Assembly: GCF_028206995.1 (NCBI RefSeq)
Contig: NZ_JAQLFL010000009.1
Coordinates: 1 to 64,000, forward strand
DNA length: 64,000 nucleotides
Source: Collinsella aerofaciens
GTDB taxonomy: Bacteria > Actinomycetota > Coriobacteriia > Coriobacteriales > Coriobacteriaceae
Direction of reading: 5' to 3'
Part shown: in pieces, positions 52,800 to 62,145 of the stretch
How the letters are laid out: each line of letters opens with the position of its first letter
Numbering within the stretch: the first letter of the stretch is position 1
Notes under the pieces: generated by a model
What the model was told of the DNA's origin: nothing
The model's input: only the letters and a program-made list of their open reading frames with translations
The model's database searches: none
Position numbers and translations under genes: made by a program

Positions 52800-54062
52800 C
52801 TATAGCGCCGTTCCCTCGGGCAGGTCGACGCGAACAACGTCCACGGCATCTCCCGCCTTGAGCTCGCACGGTCCTTCGTCAATACGCAACAGGCAGTTCG
52901 CACGCTGCATAGTTCCAAGCAGCGCCGAATTCTGTGTCTTAGCCTCGGTCACCAACAACTCACCGGTCTCGGGGTCGCGCAAAACCGTGGCGCGATCGAA
53001 GAAGCGGCGATGCTGTCGCTTTTTCACGCCGTGCGCGAGCGTCGCCTGCTGCACGGGACGCGTACCCTCGGCAAAGCCGCGCATCTTGCGAATCGCCGGG
53101 CGGGCGAGCATCTCAAAGCCCACATACGCCGCGGCCGGATTGCCTGAAAGCCCCAGGTAGGGCTTACCCCCGAGCAAGCCAAACGTGATGGCCTTGCCCG
53201 GACGCATCGAGATGCGGTCAAACAGCACCTCGCCCTCGCGCCGGACGAGCGCCGTCACATAGTCGTAATCGCCCGCCGAGGCGCCACCGCTCGTAATGAC
53301 AAAATCGCACTCTCGCGTGGCGCGATGTACCAGCTCGGCAATCGCTTGCTCATCATCGGGCGCGATGCCGTAGAACACGGGCTCGGCGCCGGCATCGAGT
53401 GCCTCGGCCATCAGCGCCGAGGAGTTGGAATCGCGAATCTGACCACGCGCCGGTACCTTACTCGGTGCGACCAGTTCCGTGCCCAGCGAGATGATGCCCA
53501 CACGCGGGGCAGCGTGCACCTTCACGCTCGCGTATCCGGCGCTCGCCAGCAGACCCGCGCCCGCCGGAGCCACGACCTCGCCGGCGTGCATCACAACATC
53601 GCCGGCATGGGTCTCCTCGGCAGCAGAGCGAACGTTCTCCCCTACCTTGGCCGGCGCCGAAAAGCGAACGTGCGAGCCCTCGTTGCCGTCACCGTCGAGC
53701 ACATCGACGATCTCGTACTTCACCACGGCATCGGCACCCTCGGGCACCGGCGCGCCTGTCATGATGCGGACCGCCTCGCCCGCACCGATTGCGCCCTCAA
53801 ACACATGGCCCGCGGCCTCGTGTCCGATAACGTCGAGCGTCACCGGCGCCTCGCCAGATGTCTGCACCAAGTCCGCCGAGCGCACGGCATATCCGTCCAT
53901 AGCGCTGTTGGCAAACGGCGAGATATCGATATCGGCCACCGCGTCCTCGGCCAAGGGAAAACCAGCCGCCTGCCACACGGGAATCTCGACGAGATCGGTC
54001 GGAGCAACGTGCGACAGGACAATCGACTGTGCGTCCTCCAGTGGAATGAGTTTCTCTGCCAT
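52800..54062 (-). CDS. moeA: Molybdopterin molybdotransferase
   Basis: Inserts molybdate into adenylated molybdopterin. 420 residues from ATG 54062, behind AAGAGGTGCAT. Signatures are SPFANSAMDGYAVR (about residues 47-60), GAPVPEGADAVV, RGQIRDSNSSALMAEA and ITSGGASAGDYDYV, with FGLLGGKPYLGLSGNPAAA in the last third. It is first in a unit with mogA. A TATACT -10-like element lies on the minus strand at 54120-54125. Confidence 0.95.
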   Translation of the reverse strand: MAEKLIPLEDAQSIVLSHVAPTDLVEIPVWQAAGFPLAEDAVADIDISPFANSAMDGYAVRSADLVQTSGEAPVTLDVIGHEAAGHVFEGAIGAGEAVRIMTGAPVPEGADAVVKYEIVDVLDGDGNEGSHVRFSAPAKVGENVRSAAEETHAGDVVMHAGEVVAPAGAGLLASAGYASVKVHAAPRVGIISLGTELVAPSKVPARGQIRDSNSSALMAEALDAGAEPVFYGIAPDDEQAIAELVHRATRECDFVITSGGASAGDYDYVTALVRREGEVLFDRISMRPGKAITFGLLGGKPYLGLSGNPAAAYVGFEMLARPAIRKMRGFAEGTRPVQQATLAHGVKKRQHRRFFDRATVLRDPETGELLVTEAKTQNSALLGTMQRANCLLRIDEGPCELKAGDAVDVVRVDLPEGTAL

Positions 54063-54237
54063 ATGCACCTCTTAATGCCACGGCGCACAACAGGGGCGCC
54101 AATTCTTTATGCTTGTCTCAGTATAATCCCCCAACGCACGACCGCGACTCGGCCTGTACCCGCAAATACACCTGTCGGTTGCAGGCCGCGAAACAGAATG
54201 GAAACCAACCCACCGGCTCGTCGCGTTTACCGCGTTT

Positions 54238-54243
54238 TATAAT
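54238..54243 (+). promoter_or_regulatory. -10 element for the ClC gene
   Basis: A perfect TATAAT in GTTTTATAATG, 30 bases before the ATG at 54273. The -35 region is poorly conserved. Confidence 0.45.
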
Positions 54244-54272
54244 GCTTGCGTTGCAACCTAAAAGAGGAACGT

Positions 54273-55694
54273 ATGGCTCATAACGACAAACCCGAAAGCG
54301 CAAACAAAGCGCAGGATCATTCCCAGCCGCTCGACGACGGCGGCTTTTTCTCCCTTAATGACGTCATCACGGCAGGCAGGCATCAACTTACCCGCTCCGA
54401 GCATCTCTTGGCTGCCGACACGCGCCGCAACGCCCGCAACCTACTTGCGAGCGCTAAGTTGCTCGTACTCGTCGTCATCGTCTCGCTCGCCATGGGCGTT
54501 GCCGCTTGGGCGTTTTTGGCCTCGCTGAATATCGCGACCGACTATCGCGAGCACCATGTGTGGGTCTACGCCTTGCTTCCCGTTGTGGGCGTTGCCACCG
54601 CATGGGTGTACAAAAACCACGGTCTTGCCGCCAAGCGTGGCAACAACCTGGTCATCGACTCCGCTCTGGGCACACGCCTCATCCATATGCGCATGGCCGT
54701 CCTCACCTTCGTCTGCTCCACGCTCACGCACCTAACGGGCGGATCGGCCGGTCGCGAGGGAGCCGCGGTGCAGATTGGCGGCACCATCGCCAGCAACATC
54801 TCGAGCCTCGCCCACCTCAAAAAGCATGACCACCACGACCTCATGCTCGCCGGCATCTCGTCGGCCTTTGGCGCCGTATTCGGCTCGCCCCTTGCCGGAG
54901 CTTTCTTTGGCATGGAGATGTGCTTTATCGGCAAGATCGACTACACGGCGGGCATCTACTGCCTGGTCGCCTCATTTACCGGCTACTTTACATCACTCGC
55001 CCTAGGTACCGAGTACGAGGCGAATGTTATCGCCAGCGTTCCCAACATGACACCACGGACGGTTGTCATCGTTGTTATCAGCGCCATTATCTTCGGTCTG
55101 ACGGCACGCCTCTTTGCCTGGTCAGTTCGAACCGTCAAGAGCCTGTACGGTCGCTTTATCACCAATTATCTTATTCGCGCACTCATAGGTGCACTCGTGG
55201 TTTTGGCCGCCTATGCCCTCCTCGACGCCTGGGACTACGCCGGCCTTTCCACGTGGCTTTCCGGCGCCGGATTTGCCGGCAACACCACCCTGGCGGACGC
55301 AGTCATCAAGTTGGTCGTCACAGCGCTCACCCTGGGCGCCGGCTTCCAAGGCGGCGAGGTCACGCCCCTGTTTGGTATCGGTGCGGCGCTCGGCGGCTGG
55401 ATCGGTTGCCTCGTCGGAATCGATCCCAGCTTTCTAGCAGCGCTGGGCATGCTCGGCGTGTTCTGCGCCGGCCTTAACGTGCCTATCACCACCTGTATGA
55501 TGGCCATCGACCTGTTCCACGGCACGGCAGCCGGGTTCTTTGTCATCGTGGCCTTTATCAGCTACCTAACCGCCGGACACCGCGGCGTGTACCCCGCCCA
55601 GCGCATCATCTCGCCCAAGCGCCGTTCGCTTATTGTGGATGAGGGCGGTACGGTAGCGGATGCTATCGAGCGCCACAACGACCTGATAGAGTAG
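54273..55694 (+). CDS. ClC-family chloride channel / antiporter
   Basis: 473 residues with about 11-12 membrane segments. ClC signatures are present: GGSAGREGAAVQIGG (about residues 162-176) with the gating Glu, SSAFGAVFGSPLAGAFFGME, and LTLGAGFQGGEVTPLFGIGAALG. No CBS domains are present. It could be a fluoride- or chloride-handling CLC; the selectivity segment is not the obvious CLC-F type. ATG 54273 follows AAAGAGGAACGT. Confidence 0.9.
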   Translation: MAHNDKPESANKAQDHSQPLDDGGFFSLNDVITAGRHQLTRSEHLLAADTRRNARNLLASAKLLVLVVIVSLAMGVAAWAFLASLNIATDYREHHVWVYALLPVVGVATAWVYKNHGLAAKRGNNLVIDSALGTRLIHMRMAVLTFVCSTLTHLTGGSAGREGAAVQIGGTIASNISSLAHLKKHDHHDLMLAGISSAFGAVFGSPLAGAFFGMEMCFIGKIDYTAGIYCLVASFTGYFTSLALGTEYEANVIASVPNMTPRTVVIVVISAIIFGLTARLFAWSVRTVKSLYGRFITNYLIRALIGALVVLAAYALLDAWDYAGLSTWLSGAGFAGNTTLADAVIKLVVTALTLGAGFQGGEVTPLFGIGAALGGWIGCLVGIDPSFLAALGMLGVFCAGLNVPITTCMMAIDLFHGTAAGFFVIVAFISYLTAGHRGVYPAQRIISPKRRSLIVDEGGTVADAIERHNDLIE

Positions 55695-55781
55695 ACGTAA
55701 GTATTCGACGTGCAGCCACAATCGGGGGCAATTCGACCTGAGCGCGACCGCACCGTCACGTCATACGCCGGGAGTCGCCCC

Positions 55782-56744
55782 ATGCACGCAACTGATTTTG
55801 GCCTCACGCTCATCATCGCCAACCCAGCCGCCCAGTCGGGTGCGGCGCGCGAAGTTGCCGAGCGCCTGCAACGCTTTTTGGATATGACCGCGCGCGCATC
55901 CCAGTTTGACCTGGTGCTGACCGAGCGCATGGAACACGCCAAGGAGCTGGCCGCACAGGCTCAGGGCTATCGCACCGTTATCGCCCTTGGCGGCGACGGC
56001 GTGATTCACGAGGTCGTCAACGGGCTTATGACGCAAGAGGAGGACACCCGCCCCGCTCTTGCCATCCTACCCGTGGGCTCCGGCAACGATTTTGCCCAAA
56101 CGCTCGGCATCGACGATTTCTCCGGTAAGGATTTTGGCGCGCTGCTCACCTGCGAGCTGCAGCGTCAGGACATCGGGCGCATTCGCTTATGGAACCCCAC
56201 AAGCGGCAGCGGCGAGGCTACCGTTGAGTACTACGACCAGACGCTTTCGGTCGGCATCGATGCCGCCATCGGCCTTGGCACCACCGAGCTACGCAAAAAG
56301 ACGAGCCTCACCGGCGCGCCGCTCTACACTCTTTCGGGACTTGAGCAGTTTGGCCTACGCTATCGCAATTACCCCATGACCATCAGCTTTGATGGCGCAC
56401 CCGCCGAGCGCGTGCGGGCGATTATCATGGCCATCCAGCTGGGACCCACCTATGGCTCGGGCTATCGCATCTGCCCCGATGCCGACCCCTGCGACGGCAT
56501 ACTCGACGTCTGCTACGCCTGCGGCCCCGTCCCTCGCGCGGTTGCCCTGCCTATGTTTCTTTCGGCCAAGGACGGCCACCATACCAAGTTGCCGCCGGTT
56601 CGCATGCGCCGCTGCCACCATGTCGAGCTCACCTTTGAGGAGCCCAACTATCCCATCCAGGCCGACGGCGAGCCCATCGTCGCCTCGCGCATCGAGGTCG
56701 ACATCCTTGCCGGCGCCCTCCACGTCTGGCACCCCACCCGCTAG
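55782..56744 (+). CDS. Diacylglycerol/lipid kinase family protein
   Basis: 320 residues from ATG 55782. The catalytic domain shows LIIANPAAQSG (about residues 9-19), VIALGGDGVIHEVVNGL (about residues 66-82) and ILPVGSGNDFAQTLGI, typical of the DagK/YegS/BmrU family that phosphorylates diacylglycerol or related lipids. It lies 87 bases past the ClC gene. An AGTTGCGGTG-family repeat starts eight bases past the stop. Confidence 0.9.
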   Translation: MHATDFGLTLIIANPAAQSGAAREVAERLQRFLDMTARASQFDLVLTERMEHAKELAAQAQGYRTVIALGGDGVIHEVVNGLMTQEEDTRPALAILPVGSGNDFAQTLGIDDFSGKDFGALLTCELQRQDIGRIRLWNPTSGSGEATVEYYDQTLSVGIDAAIGLGTTELRKKTSLTGAPLYTLSGLEQFGLRYRNYPMTISFDGAPAERVRAIIMAIQLGPTYGSGYRICPDADPCDGILDVCYACGPVPRAVALPMFLSAKDGHHTKLPPVRMRRCHHVELTFEEPNYPIQADGEPIVASRIEVDILAGALHVWHPTR

Positions 56745-56751
56745 CCCCACC

Positions 56752-56821
56752 TAAGTTGCGGTGAAATAGGGACTGTTTATGTAGCTAAAGCCGCAAAACA
56801 GTCCCTATTTCACCGCAACTT
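56752..56821. repeat. Inverted repeat, AGTTGCGGTG family, copy 7
   Basis: 27-base arms (TAAGTTGCGGTGAAATAGGG then ACTGTTT, and the complement ending at 56821) with 16-17 bases between. It sits between the convergent lipid kinase and arfB-like genes. Confidence 0.92.
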
Positions 56822-56831
56822 ATTGATAAGA

Positions 56832-57212
56832 TCATTCCTCCCCGCCCAGCTTGCGACGGTTGGCCTTTTTAATCGCATTGAAGTGTTTGTCGTTGAGCCT
56901 GCGCTGGCGCGATCGCTGTGGCACTTTGGTCTTGACGCGGCGGCGCGGCGGACGCCCGCGACGCTCAAGCTCAGCGCGCAGCTTACGTAGGCAGCTGCTA
57001 CGGTTTTGGAACTGACTGCGGCTCTCGCGCGCCATCACGACAATCCCCGAAGGGATATGTTTCATGCGTACCGCCGAGTCCGTCGTGTTCACGCCCTGTC
57101 CGCCCGGACCCGTCGCGCGAAGCACCTGCACCTCGCAATCGCGCGCCAACTCCTCGGCCGACATCTCGGCATAGCGCGCATACTCGCGCCATCCCATCTT
57201 ATTCTCATCCAT
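56832..57212 (-). CDS. GGQ-domain peptidyl-tRNA hydrolase, ArfB/RF-H-like
   Basis: Frees peptides from stalled ribosomes. 126 residues from ATG 57212 behind GGGGAGGTGTTGAT. The catalytic loop [16 protein letters not shown] (about residues 33-48) has the GGQ tripeptide. The C-terminus is strongly basic ([19 protein letters not shown]...NRRKLGG), as in ArfB, which inserts its tail in the mRNA channel. No codon-recognition domain is present. Confidence 0.88.
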   Translation of the reverse strand: MDENKMGWREYARYAEMSAEELARDCEVQVLRATGPGGQGVNTTDSAVRMKHIPSGIVVMARESRSQFQNRSSCLRKLRAELERRGRPPRRRVKTKVPQRSRQRRLNDKHFNAIKKANRRKLGGEE

Positions 57213-57232
57213 ATCAACACCTCCCCTCATAC

Positions 57233-57268
57233 AAAAAATGTGACAAAGGGACAGTCCCTTTGTCACAT
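57233..57268 (-). terminator. Intrinsic terminator of xpt
   Basis: A 31-base palindrome (57238-57268, half ATGTGACAAAGGGAC) is followed on the minus strand by TTTTTTG. It contains GGGACTGTCCC and looks like a REP-type palindrome used as a terminator, between xpt and the arfB-like gene. Confidence 0.88.
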
Positions 57269-57295
57269 CGCATACCAATCGCTTGTGTTGCGCGC

Positions 57296-57874
57296 TTAGG
57301 CGAAGGTGATCTCGCCGTTCTCGCAGTCCATATCGGCGATACGTGCCAGGCTCTCAACGCGGAAGCCGCGCTTACGGAGCTTATCGCCGCCGCCCTGGAA
57401 GCCCTTCTCAACGGCGATGCCAATGCCGGCAACTTCGGCGCCCGCAGCCTCGCAGATCTTAATAAGGCCCTCAAGCGCGCAGCCGTTGGCCAGGAAGTCG
57501 TCGATAATCAGGACCTTGTCGCCCTCGGACAGGAAGCGCTTACCCACAATGACCGGGTACTCCTTCTGCTTGGTAAAGGAGTAGATGGTCGTGGCATACT
57601 GCTCGCCGTCGAGGTTGATGGACTGCGCCTTCTTGGCAAAGACCACCGGCACGCCGCCAAAATGCTGAGCCGCGATGCAAGCCATGCCAATGCCCGAAGC
57701 CTCAATCGTCAGGATCTTGTTGATCTCGACACCCTCGAACAGTCGGGCCCACTCGGCGCCCATGTGGTCGAACAGCCCAACGTCGCATTGGTGGTTGAGG
57801 AAGGCATCAACCTTAAGGACGTTACCGGCCTTTACGATGCCGTCATGGCGAATACGATCCTCAAGCTCCTGCAT
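57296..57874 (-). CDS. xpt: Xanthine phosphoribosyltransferase
   Basis: Salvages xanthine to XMP. 192 residues, the family length. [16 protein letters not shown] (about residues 54-69) and the PRPP-binding loop [17 protein letters not shown] (about residues 125-141) are diagnostic. [14 protein letters not shown] is the usual start. No purine riboswitch aptamer could be seen in the 157 bases upstream. Confidence 0.93.
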   Translation of the reverse strand: MQELEDRIRHDGIVKAGNVLKVDAFLNHQCDVGLFDHMGAEWARLFEGVEINKILTIEASGIGMACIAAQHFGGVPVVFAKKAQSINLDGEQYATTIYSFTKQKEYPVIVGKRFLSEGDKVLIIDDFLANGCALEGLIKICEAAGAEVAGIGIAVEKGFQGGGDKLRKRGFRVESLARIADMDCENGEITFA

Positions 57875-58031
57875 GGCGCAACCCCTTCTCGCGGCAACGA
57901 TACCGCGCGATTAATAAACGTTGTTCGATAGTCTACCACGGACCGACCCCCGCCCGCCCCACAAGCCACATCGCACCACAAACCAGTCTTTTTGGGACGG
58001 CGCGAATCGTGGCAGACAGCCTCCCAACATG

Positions 58032-59336
58032 CTAATGGCGGGCGCGCATCTTCACCAAACGCACCATGGCAAGCGCAAAGCCCACGGCGGCCACAGCCAT
58101 GAGTACGTAGAACACCGAGCGAAAGCCGAATAGGAATACGTCCGGACGACCTGTAACAAAACTGGTCACGGCCTCGCCCATTGCCACGCTCATCTGCCCA
58201 TACAGGATATGCGACGCCGCCGTAATGCCGAGCGCCATGCCGGCGTAGCGTGCCAAACTACCCAGGCTGCCCGCAAAGCCGAGCGCTTCGCGCGGAGCCG
58301 AGCCCATATACAGCGAGTTGTTGGGGCTCTGGAAAATCGACGTACCGCACGACATAAACGCGGCACAGCACACAATCACAGGGATGGAAGAGTGCTCGTC
58401 GAGCGTACTTACCGCAAAGAGCCCGCACACGTACACGCCCAGGCCGACCGCCGTGGGACCCTCGCAGCCAACACGGTCCGAAACCGCACCCGAAAGCGGG
58501 CCGATAAAGGCATTCACCATCGGCAGCGCCAAAAACAGCAATCCGGAAATGTCGGAACCAAAGCCGTGGGCGTCCTGAAAATAGAACGGCAGGATAAACT
58601 CGGATGCGCCAATACCAACGAACACGATGAGCATGCAGGCAAGGTTGATGGTAAAGGCCGAATTTGCAAAGCAGCGACGAGTGGCCTCGGCAAGGGACAT
58701 GGGACGGTCGCCGGCCTCCGGCTTAACATGCGGCAACGTGTAGAGCCCCACGATAAACGAGATGACGCCAATGGGCAGGTTGATGAGGAAGATGCTCTCC
58801 CAGGGAAAGCTTGCCACCAGCATGCCACCGAGCACGGGGCCACACATCATGCCGAGGGCCACGAAGGTCGCGAGAATACCCATGGCACGGCCTCGTTCGC
58901 GCGCCGGAAACGACTCGGTGATGATACCCATGTTGTTGGCCATGGCCGCCGCGCAACCGACACCCTGAACAATGCGTGCCAGGATAAGAACCTCGAGCGA
59001 GGACGAAAGGCCGCACAGCAGCGAACCGACCGAAAAGACGATGACGCCCAGCTGGAACACATTCACCTTGCCGCGCACGTCGCCCAGACGGCCAAACGGC
59101 AACATAGCCACGCATGTCGCAAGCAGATACACCGAGCTTACCAGCTGAATGCGATCGAGGCCCACGCCCAGCTCCTTTTGCATCACGGGCAGCGCCACGG
59201 TCACGACGGTCGAATCCAGACACACCATAAACGTCATGATGAGCACGGTAAACAGAATCGCCCACTTGTTCTTGCCATGGGTGTCGCCCTCTAGGGCAAT
59301 GTGCTCGCGGCGCAGCTGCTCTGCAGTTTTCTCCAT
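58032..59336 (-). CDS. MFS transporter, DHA2 (14-helix) family
   Basis: 434 residues from ATG 59336 (MEKTAEQLRREH). The N-terminal half shows FMVCLDSTVVTVALP and YLLATCVAMLPFGRLGDVRG, with the loop arginine and RIVQGVGCAAAMANN, all typical of DHA2 multidrug exporters. It is shorter than most 14-helix members, so about 12-13 helices may be present. The substrate cannot be told. Confidence 0.85.
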   Translation of the reverse strand: MEKTAEQLRREHIALEGDTHGKNKWAILFTVLIMTFMVCLDSTVVTVALPVMQKELGVGLDRIQLVSSVYLLATCVAMLPFGRLGDVRGKVNVFQLGVIVFSVGSLLCGLSSSLEVLILARIVQGVGCAAAMANNMGIITESFPARERGRAMGILATFVALGMMCGPVLGGMLVASFPWESIFLINLPIGVISFIVGLYTLPHVKPEAGDRPMSLAEATRRCFANSAFTINLACMLIVFVGIGASEFILPFYFQDAHGFGSDISGLLFLALPMVNAFIGPLSGAVSDRVGCEGPTAVGLGVYVCGLFAVSTLDEHSSIPVIVCCAAFMSCGTSIFQSPNNSLYMGSAPREALGFAGSLGSLARYAGMALGITAASHILYGQMSVAMGEAVTSFVTGRPDVFLFGFRSVFYVLMAVAAVGFALAMVRLVKMRARH

Positions 59337-59362
59337 ATCCATCCTTTCGAGTGGCCCAACGC

Positions 59363-59410
59363 AAAAAAACGGGGCCCAATCGCATGCAAACAGCCGCAAT
59401 TGGGGTCCCG
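59363..59410 (-). terminator. Intrinsic terminator of metY
   Basis: On the minus strand CGGGACCCCAATTGCG pairs with CGATTGGGCCCCG, followed by TTTTTTTG. It starts about 69 bases past the metY stop. Confidence 0.88.
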
Positions 59411-59478
59411 CCTACGGAATCGGAACGAAAGGTCGCCGAAGCTTTCTGCCAGCATCGGCGCCTCGCACGAACGCTAGC

Positions 59479-60762
59479 CTAGCACTGCTCGAGCGCCTGC
59501 TCAAGGTCGGCAATCAGATCGGCCGTATCCTCGAGGCCGCACGACAGGCGCACCATGTCGGCGGAGATACCGCAGGCGATGAGCTCCTCATCGTTCATCT
59601 GGCGGTGCGTAGCGTTAGCGGGATGCAGGCAGCAGGTGCGGGCGTCGGCCACATGCGTGGCGATCTGGGCGAGCTTGAGGCTCTTCATAAAGGTCTCGGC
59701 CGCCGCGCGACCACCATTAAAGCCAAAGCTCACAACGCCGCAGGTACCGTTTGGCATGTACTTCTGAGCGAGGTCATAGTACTTGTCGCCCTCCAGGCCC
59801 GGATAGCTCACGAAGCGCACCTTGGGATGGCTCTGCAGGAACTTGGCAACGGCCAGGCCGTTCTCGCAATGACGCGGCATGCGCACATGCAGGCTCTCGA
59901 GCGAGCTGTTCAAGAAGAACGCCGCCTGCGGGTTCTGCATGGGGCCAAGATCGCGCATGAGCTGCGCGGTGGCCTTGGTAATGAAGGCGCCCTCGCGACC
60001 GAACTTCTCGGCATAGGTCACGCCATGGTAGCTCTCGTCAGGCGTGGTGAGACCCGGGAACTTGTCCGCATGGGCCATCCAGTCAAACTGGCCGTGGTCG
60101 ACGATCACGCCGCCCAGGTAGGCAGCATGTCCATCCATGTACTTGGTGGTGGAGTGCGTAACGATGTCGGCGCCCCACTCAAAGGGACGGCACATCACGG
60201 GCGTCGGGAAGGTGTTGTCGACCATCAGCGGCACGCCGTGGTCGTGCGCGGCCTTGGCAAAGCGCTCAATATCGAGCACGGCAAGCGCGGGGTTGGCGAT
60301 GGTCTCGCCAAAGACGAGCTTGGTGTTGGGCTGGAAAGCGGCCTCCAGCTCCTCATCGGTGCAGTCGGGTGCGACGAACGTGCAGGTCAGGCCCATGCGG
60401 CCCATAGTGTGAGCCAGCAGGTTGTAGGTGCCGCCATAGATGGCAGAGCTCGCGACCACATGATCGCCGGCACCGGCCACGTTAAAGATCGCGAGGAAGT
60501 TCGCAGCCATGCCCGAGCTCGTGAGCATCGCAGCGGTGCCGCCCTCCATCTCGCAGATCTTGGCAGCAACCAGATCGCACGTGGGGTTCTGCAGGCGGCT
60601 GTAGAAGTAACCGGACTCCTCCAGGTCAAACAGCTTGCCCATATGCTCGGACGTATCATACTTCCACGTGGTGGACTGGTAGATAGGCACCTGGCGCGGC
60701 TCCGCGTCACCCGGGCGGTAGCCGCCCTGAACACAGGTAGTACCGATGGTCTGCTCGCTCAT
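59479..60762 (-). CDS. metY: O-acetylhomoserine sulfhydrylase / Cys-Met PLP enzyme
   Basis: Makes homocysteine from O-acetylhomoserine and sulfide. 427 residues, typical for MetY. YSRLQNPTCDLVAAKICEMEGG (from about residue 54) and the PLP lysine in VTHSTTKYMDGHAAYLGG (about residues 202-219) are clear. AAFFLNSSLESLHVRMPRH is MetY-like. Cystathionine gamma-synthase or lyase activity cannot be fully excluded. A following terminator indicates a single-gene unit. Confidence 0.9.
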   Translation of the reverse strand: MSEQTIGTTCVQGGYRPGDAEPRQVPIYQSTTWKYDTSEHMGKLFDLEESGYFYSRLQNPTCDLVAAKICEMEGGTAAMLTSSGMAANFLAIFNVAGAGDHVVASSAIYGGTYNLLAHTMGRMGLTCTFVAPDCTDEELEAAFQPNTKLVFGETIANPALAVLDIERFAKAAHDHGVPLMVDNTFPTPVMCRPFEWGADIVTHSTTKYMDGHAAYLGGVIVDHGQFDWMAHADKFPGLTTPDESYHGVTYAEKFGREGAFITKATAQLMRDLGPMQNPQAAFFLNSSLESLHVRMPRHCENGLAVAKFLQSHPKVRFVSYPGLEGDKYYDLAQKYMPNGTCGVVSFGFNGGRAAAETFMKSLKLAQIATHVADARTCCLHPANATHRQMNDEELIACGISADMVRLSCGLEDTADLIADLEQALEQC

Positions 60763-60992
60763 ATCTAGCTCCCTTGCTTGGGTTTTGATTTATTCGGTTC
60801 ACGATACCGCTACCCCGCAGCCCTCTCAACCCATCCCCAAGGTAGGTTATGGGACAAATCGATCAGGGGTATTTATCTCAAGCCTTGGGCATTTGCTCGA
60901 CAGAGAAAAATGAGGCATCCATGAAGCTCTCGATGATTACACGCACCGTCACGGGTACCATAAGCGGGTAAACCGTGACCAAGGAGACAACG

Positions 60993-61439
60993 ATGAAGCA
61001 AATCGATACGGCCCAGCTCGACATCACCGCCTGTCAGGCTCAAGCTGCCGAATACCACGCCCGTGGCTTTAACTGCGCCCAGGCCGTTGCCTGCACGCTC
61101 GCACCTGCCGTCGGGCTCGACCCCCAGACTGCCTTTACCCTCACCGAGGGCTTTGGCGCCGGCATGGGTGGCATGACCGAGACCTGCGGCGCCATCTCGG
61201 GCGCCGTGGCCATCATGGGCTTTGTGATGAGCGACGGCATGGAAAACCCCAAGACCAAGGGCCAGACCTACAAGCTGTCGCGCGAAATCGCCAAGCGTTT
61301 TGGCGAGAAGAACACGACGACCGTCTGCGGCACGCTCAAGGGCATCGGATCGGATAAGGGTCCGCTCCGCAGCTGCCCCGGCTGCATCGACGATGCCATC
61401 GAGATCGCCTGCGATGTGCTAAAGCAGCTCGCCGAGTAA
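60993..61439 (+). CDS. C_GCAxxG_C_C family (putative redox) protein
   Basis: 148 residues from ATG 60993, behind AAGGAGACAACG. The family cysteine pattern is seen: FNCAQAV, the ETCGAISGA signature, TVCGTL and LRSCPGCIDDA. These proteins occur in anaerobes and are suspected of redox or metal roles. No signal peptide or membrane helix is visible. An upstream GTG (60975) is in frame, but the ribosome-binding site fits only the ATG. Confidence 0.83.
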   Translation: MKQIDTAQLDITACQAQAAEYHARGFNCAQAVACTLAPAVGLDPQTAFTLTEGFGAGMGGMTETCGAISGAVAIMGFVMSDGMENPKTKGQTYKLSREIAKRFGEKNTTTVCGTLKGIGSDKGPLRSCPGCIDDAIEIACDVLKQLAE

Positions 61440-61452
61440 ACGGCAGCAACAT

Positions 61453-61503
61453 AAAACGACGGCCGGCGCGTTTGGGATCCATCCAAAAAAACGCCGGCCG
61501 TCG
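61453..61503 (-). terminator. Terminator of yigZ between convergent genes
   Basis: Perfect 12-base arms CGACGGCCGGCG and CGCCGGCCGTCG enclose 23 bases. On the minus strand TTTT follows. It may also stop the convergent plus-strand gene. Confidence 0.85.
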
Positions 61504-61506
61504 CCG

Positions 61507-62145
61507 TTAGAACTCGGCAAATTTGGGAGCGCCGACCTCGATCTCTTCGCGCCCCGCCATAAGCTCGCGCATCTTGGCGCAAAATTGCTCCTGCTCCCCC
61601 GCTTTGAATACCAGGTGAAGTGTCACGGCATCCGCGTAATCGGTATCCGAAACCTTGGCACCCGAATCCTGCGCCAAACGAAGCACCTGCTCGTACTGCG
61701 GATAGGCCACATGCACGTCAACAGGCACGACGCTTGTCATCTCAACGATCTGCCCTGCCTCCTGAGCCGCGGCCACCGCCGCCTGCGTCGCCGCGGTATA
61801 GGCGCGTACCAAGCCACCAGGCCCCAACAGCGTGCCACCAAAATAGCGCGTCACCACGCAGCAAACTTTTTTGAGCCTCGCACCGCGCAGCACCTCGAGC
61901 GTCGGCATGCCGCTCGTGCGGCTCGGCTCACCATCATCGCTCTGGCGCTCGCGCCCATCGACCAAAATCCACGCGGGAACATTGTGTCGAGCGTCGTAAT
62001 GACGCTTGCGAACCATCTCGATAAAGGCATTCGCCTCATCCTCGGACTCAATATGGACCAGCTGGGCAATAAACCGGCTCTTGCGGTCCACAAACTCGCC
62101 CGAAGCCTCATTATTCGATTGCAGAGTAAAATAGCTGTCCAACAA
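61507..62145 (-). CDS. yigZ: YigZ / IMPACT family protein
   Basis: 212 residues, the standard family length. The N-terminal IMPACT (UPF0029) domain shows RKSRFIAQLVHIESEDEA (about residues 21-38), DDGEPSRTSGMPTLEVL and VVTRYFGGTLLGPGGLVRAY. A small C-terminal DUF1949-like domain follows. The role is unknown, perhaps in translation. It begins MLDSYFTLQ. Confidence 0.92.
   Translation of the reverse strand: MLDSYFTLQSNNEASGEFVDRKSRFIAQLVHIESEDEANAFIEMVRKRHYDARHNVPAWILVDGRERQSDDGEPSRTSGMPTLEVLRGARLKKVCCVVTRYFGGTLLGPGGLVRAYTAATQAAVAAAQEAGQIVEMTSVVPVDVHVAYPQYEQVLRLAQDSGAKVSDTDYADAVTLHLVFKAGEQEQFCAKMRELMAGREEIEVGAPKFAEF

Noticed and set aside
57875..58031. Purine riboswitch upstream of xpt
   Set aside because: No conserved purine aptamer core was visible in the short upstream region.
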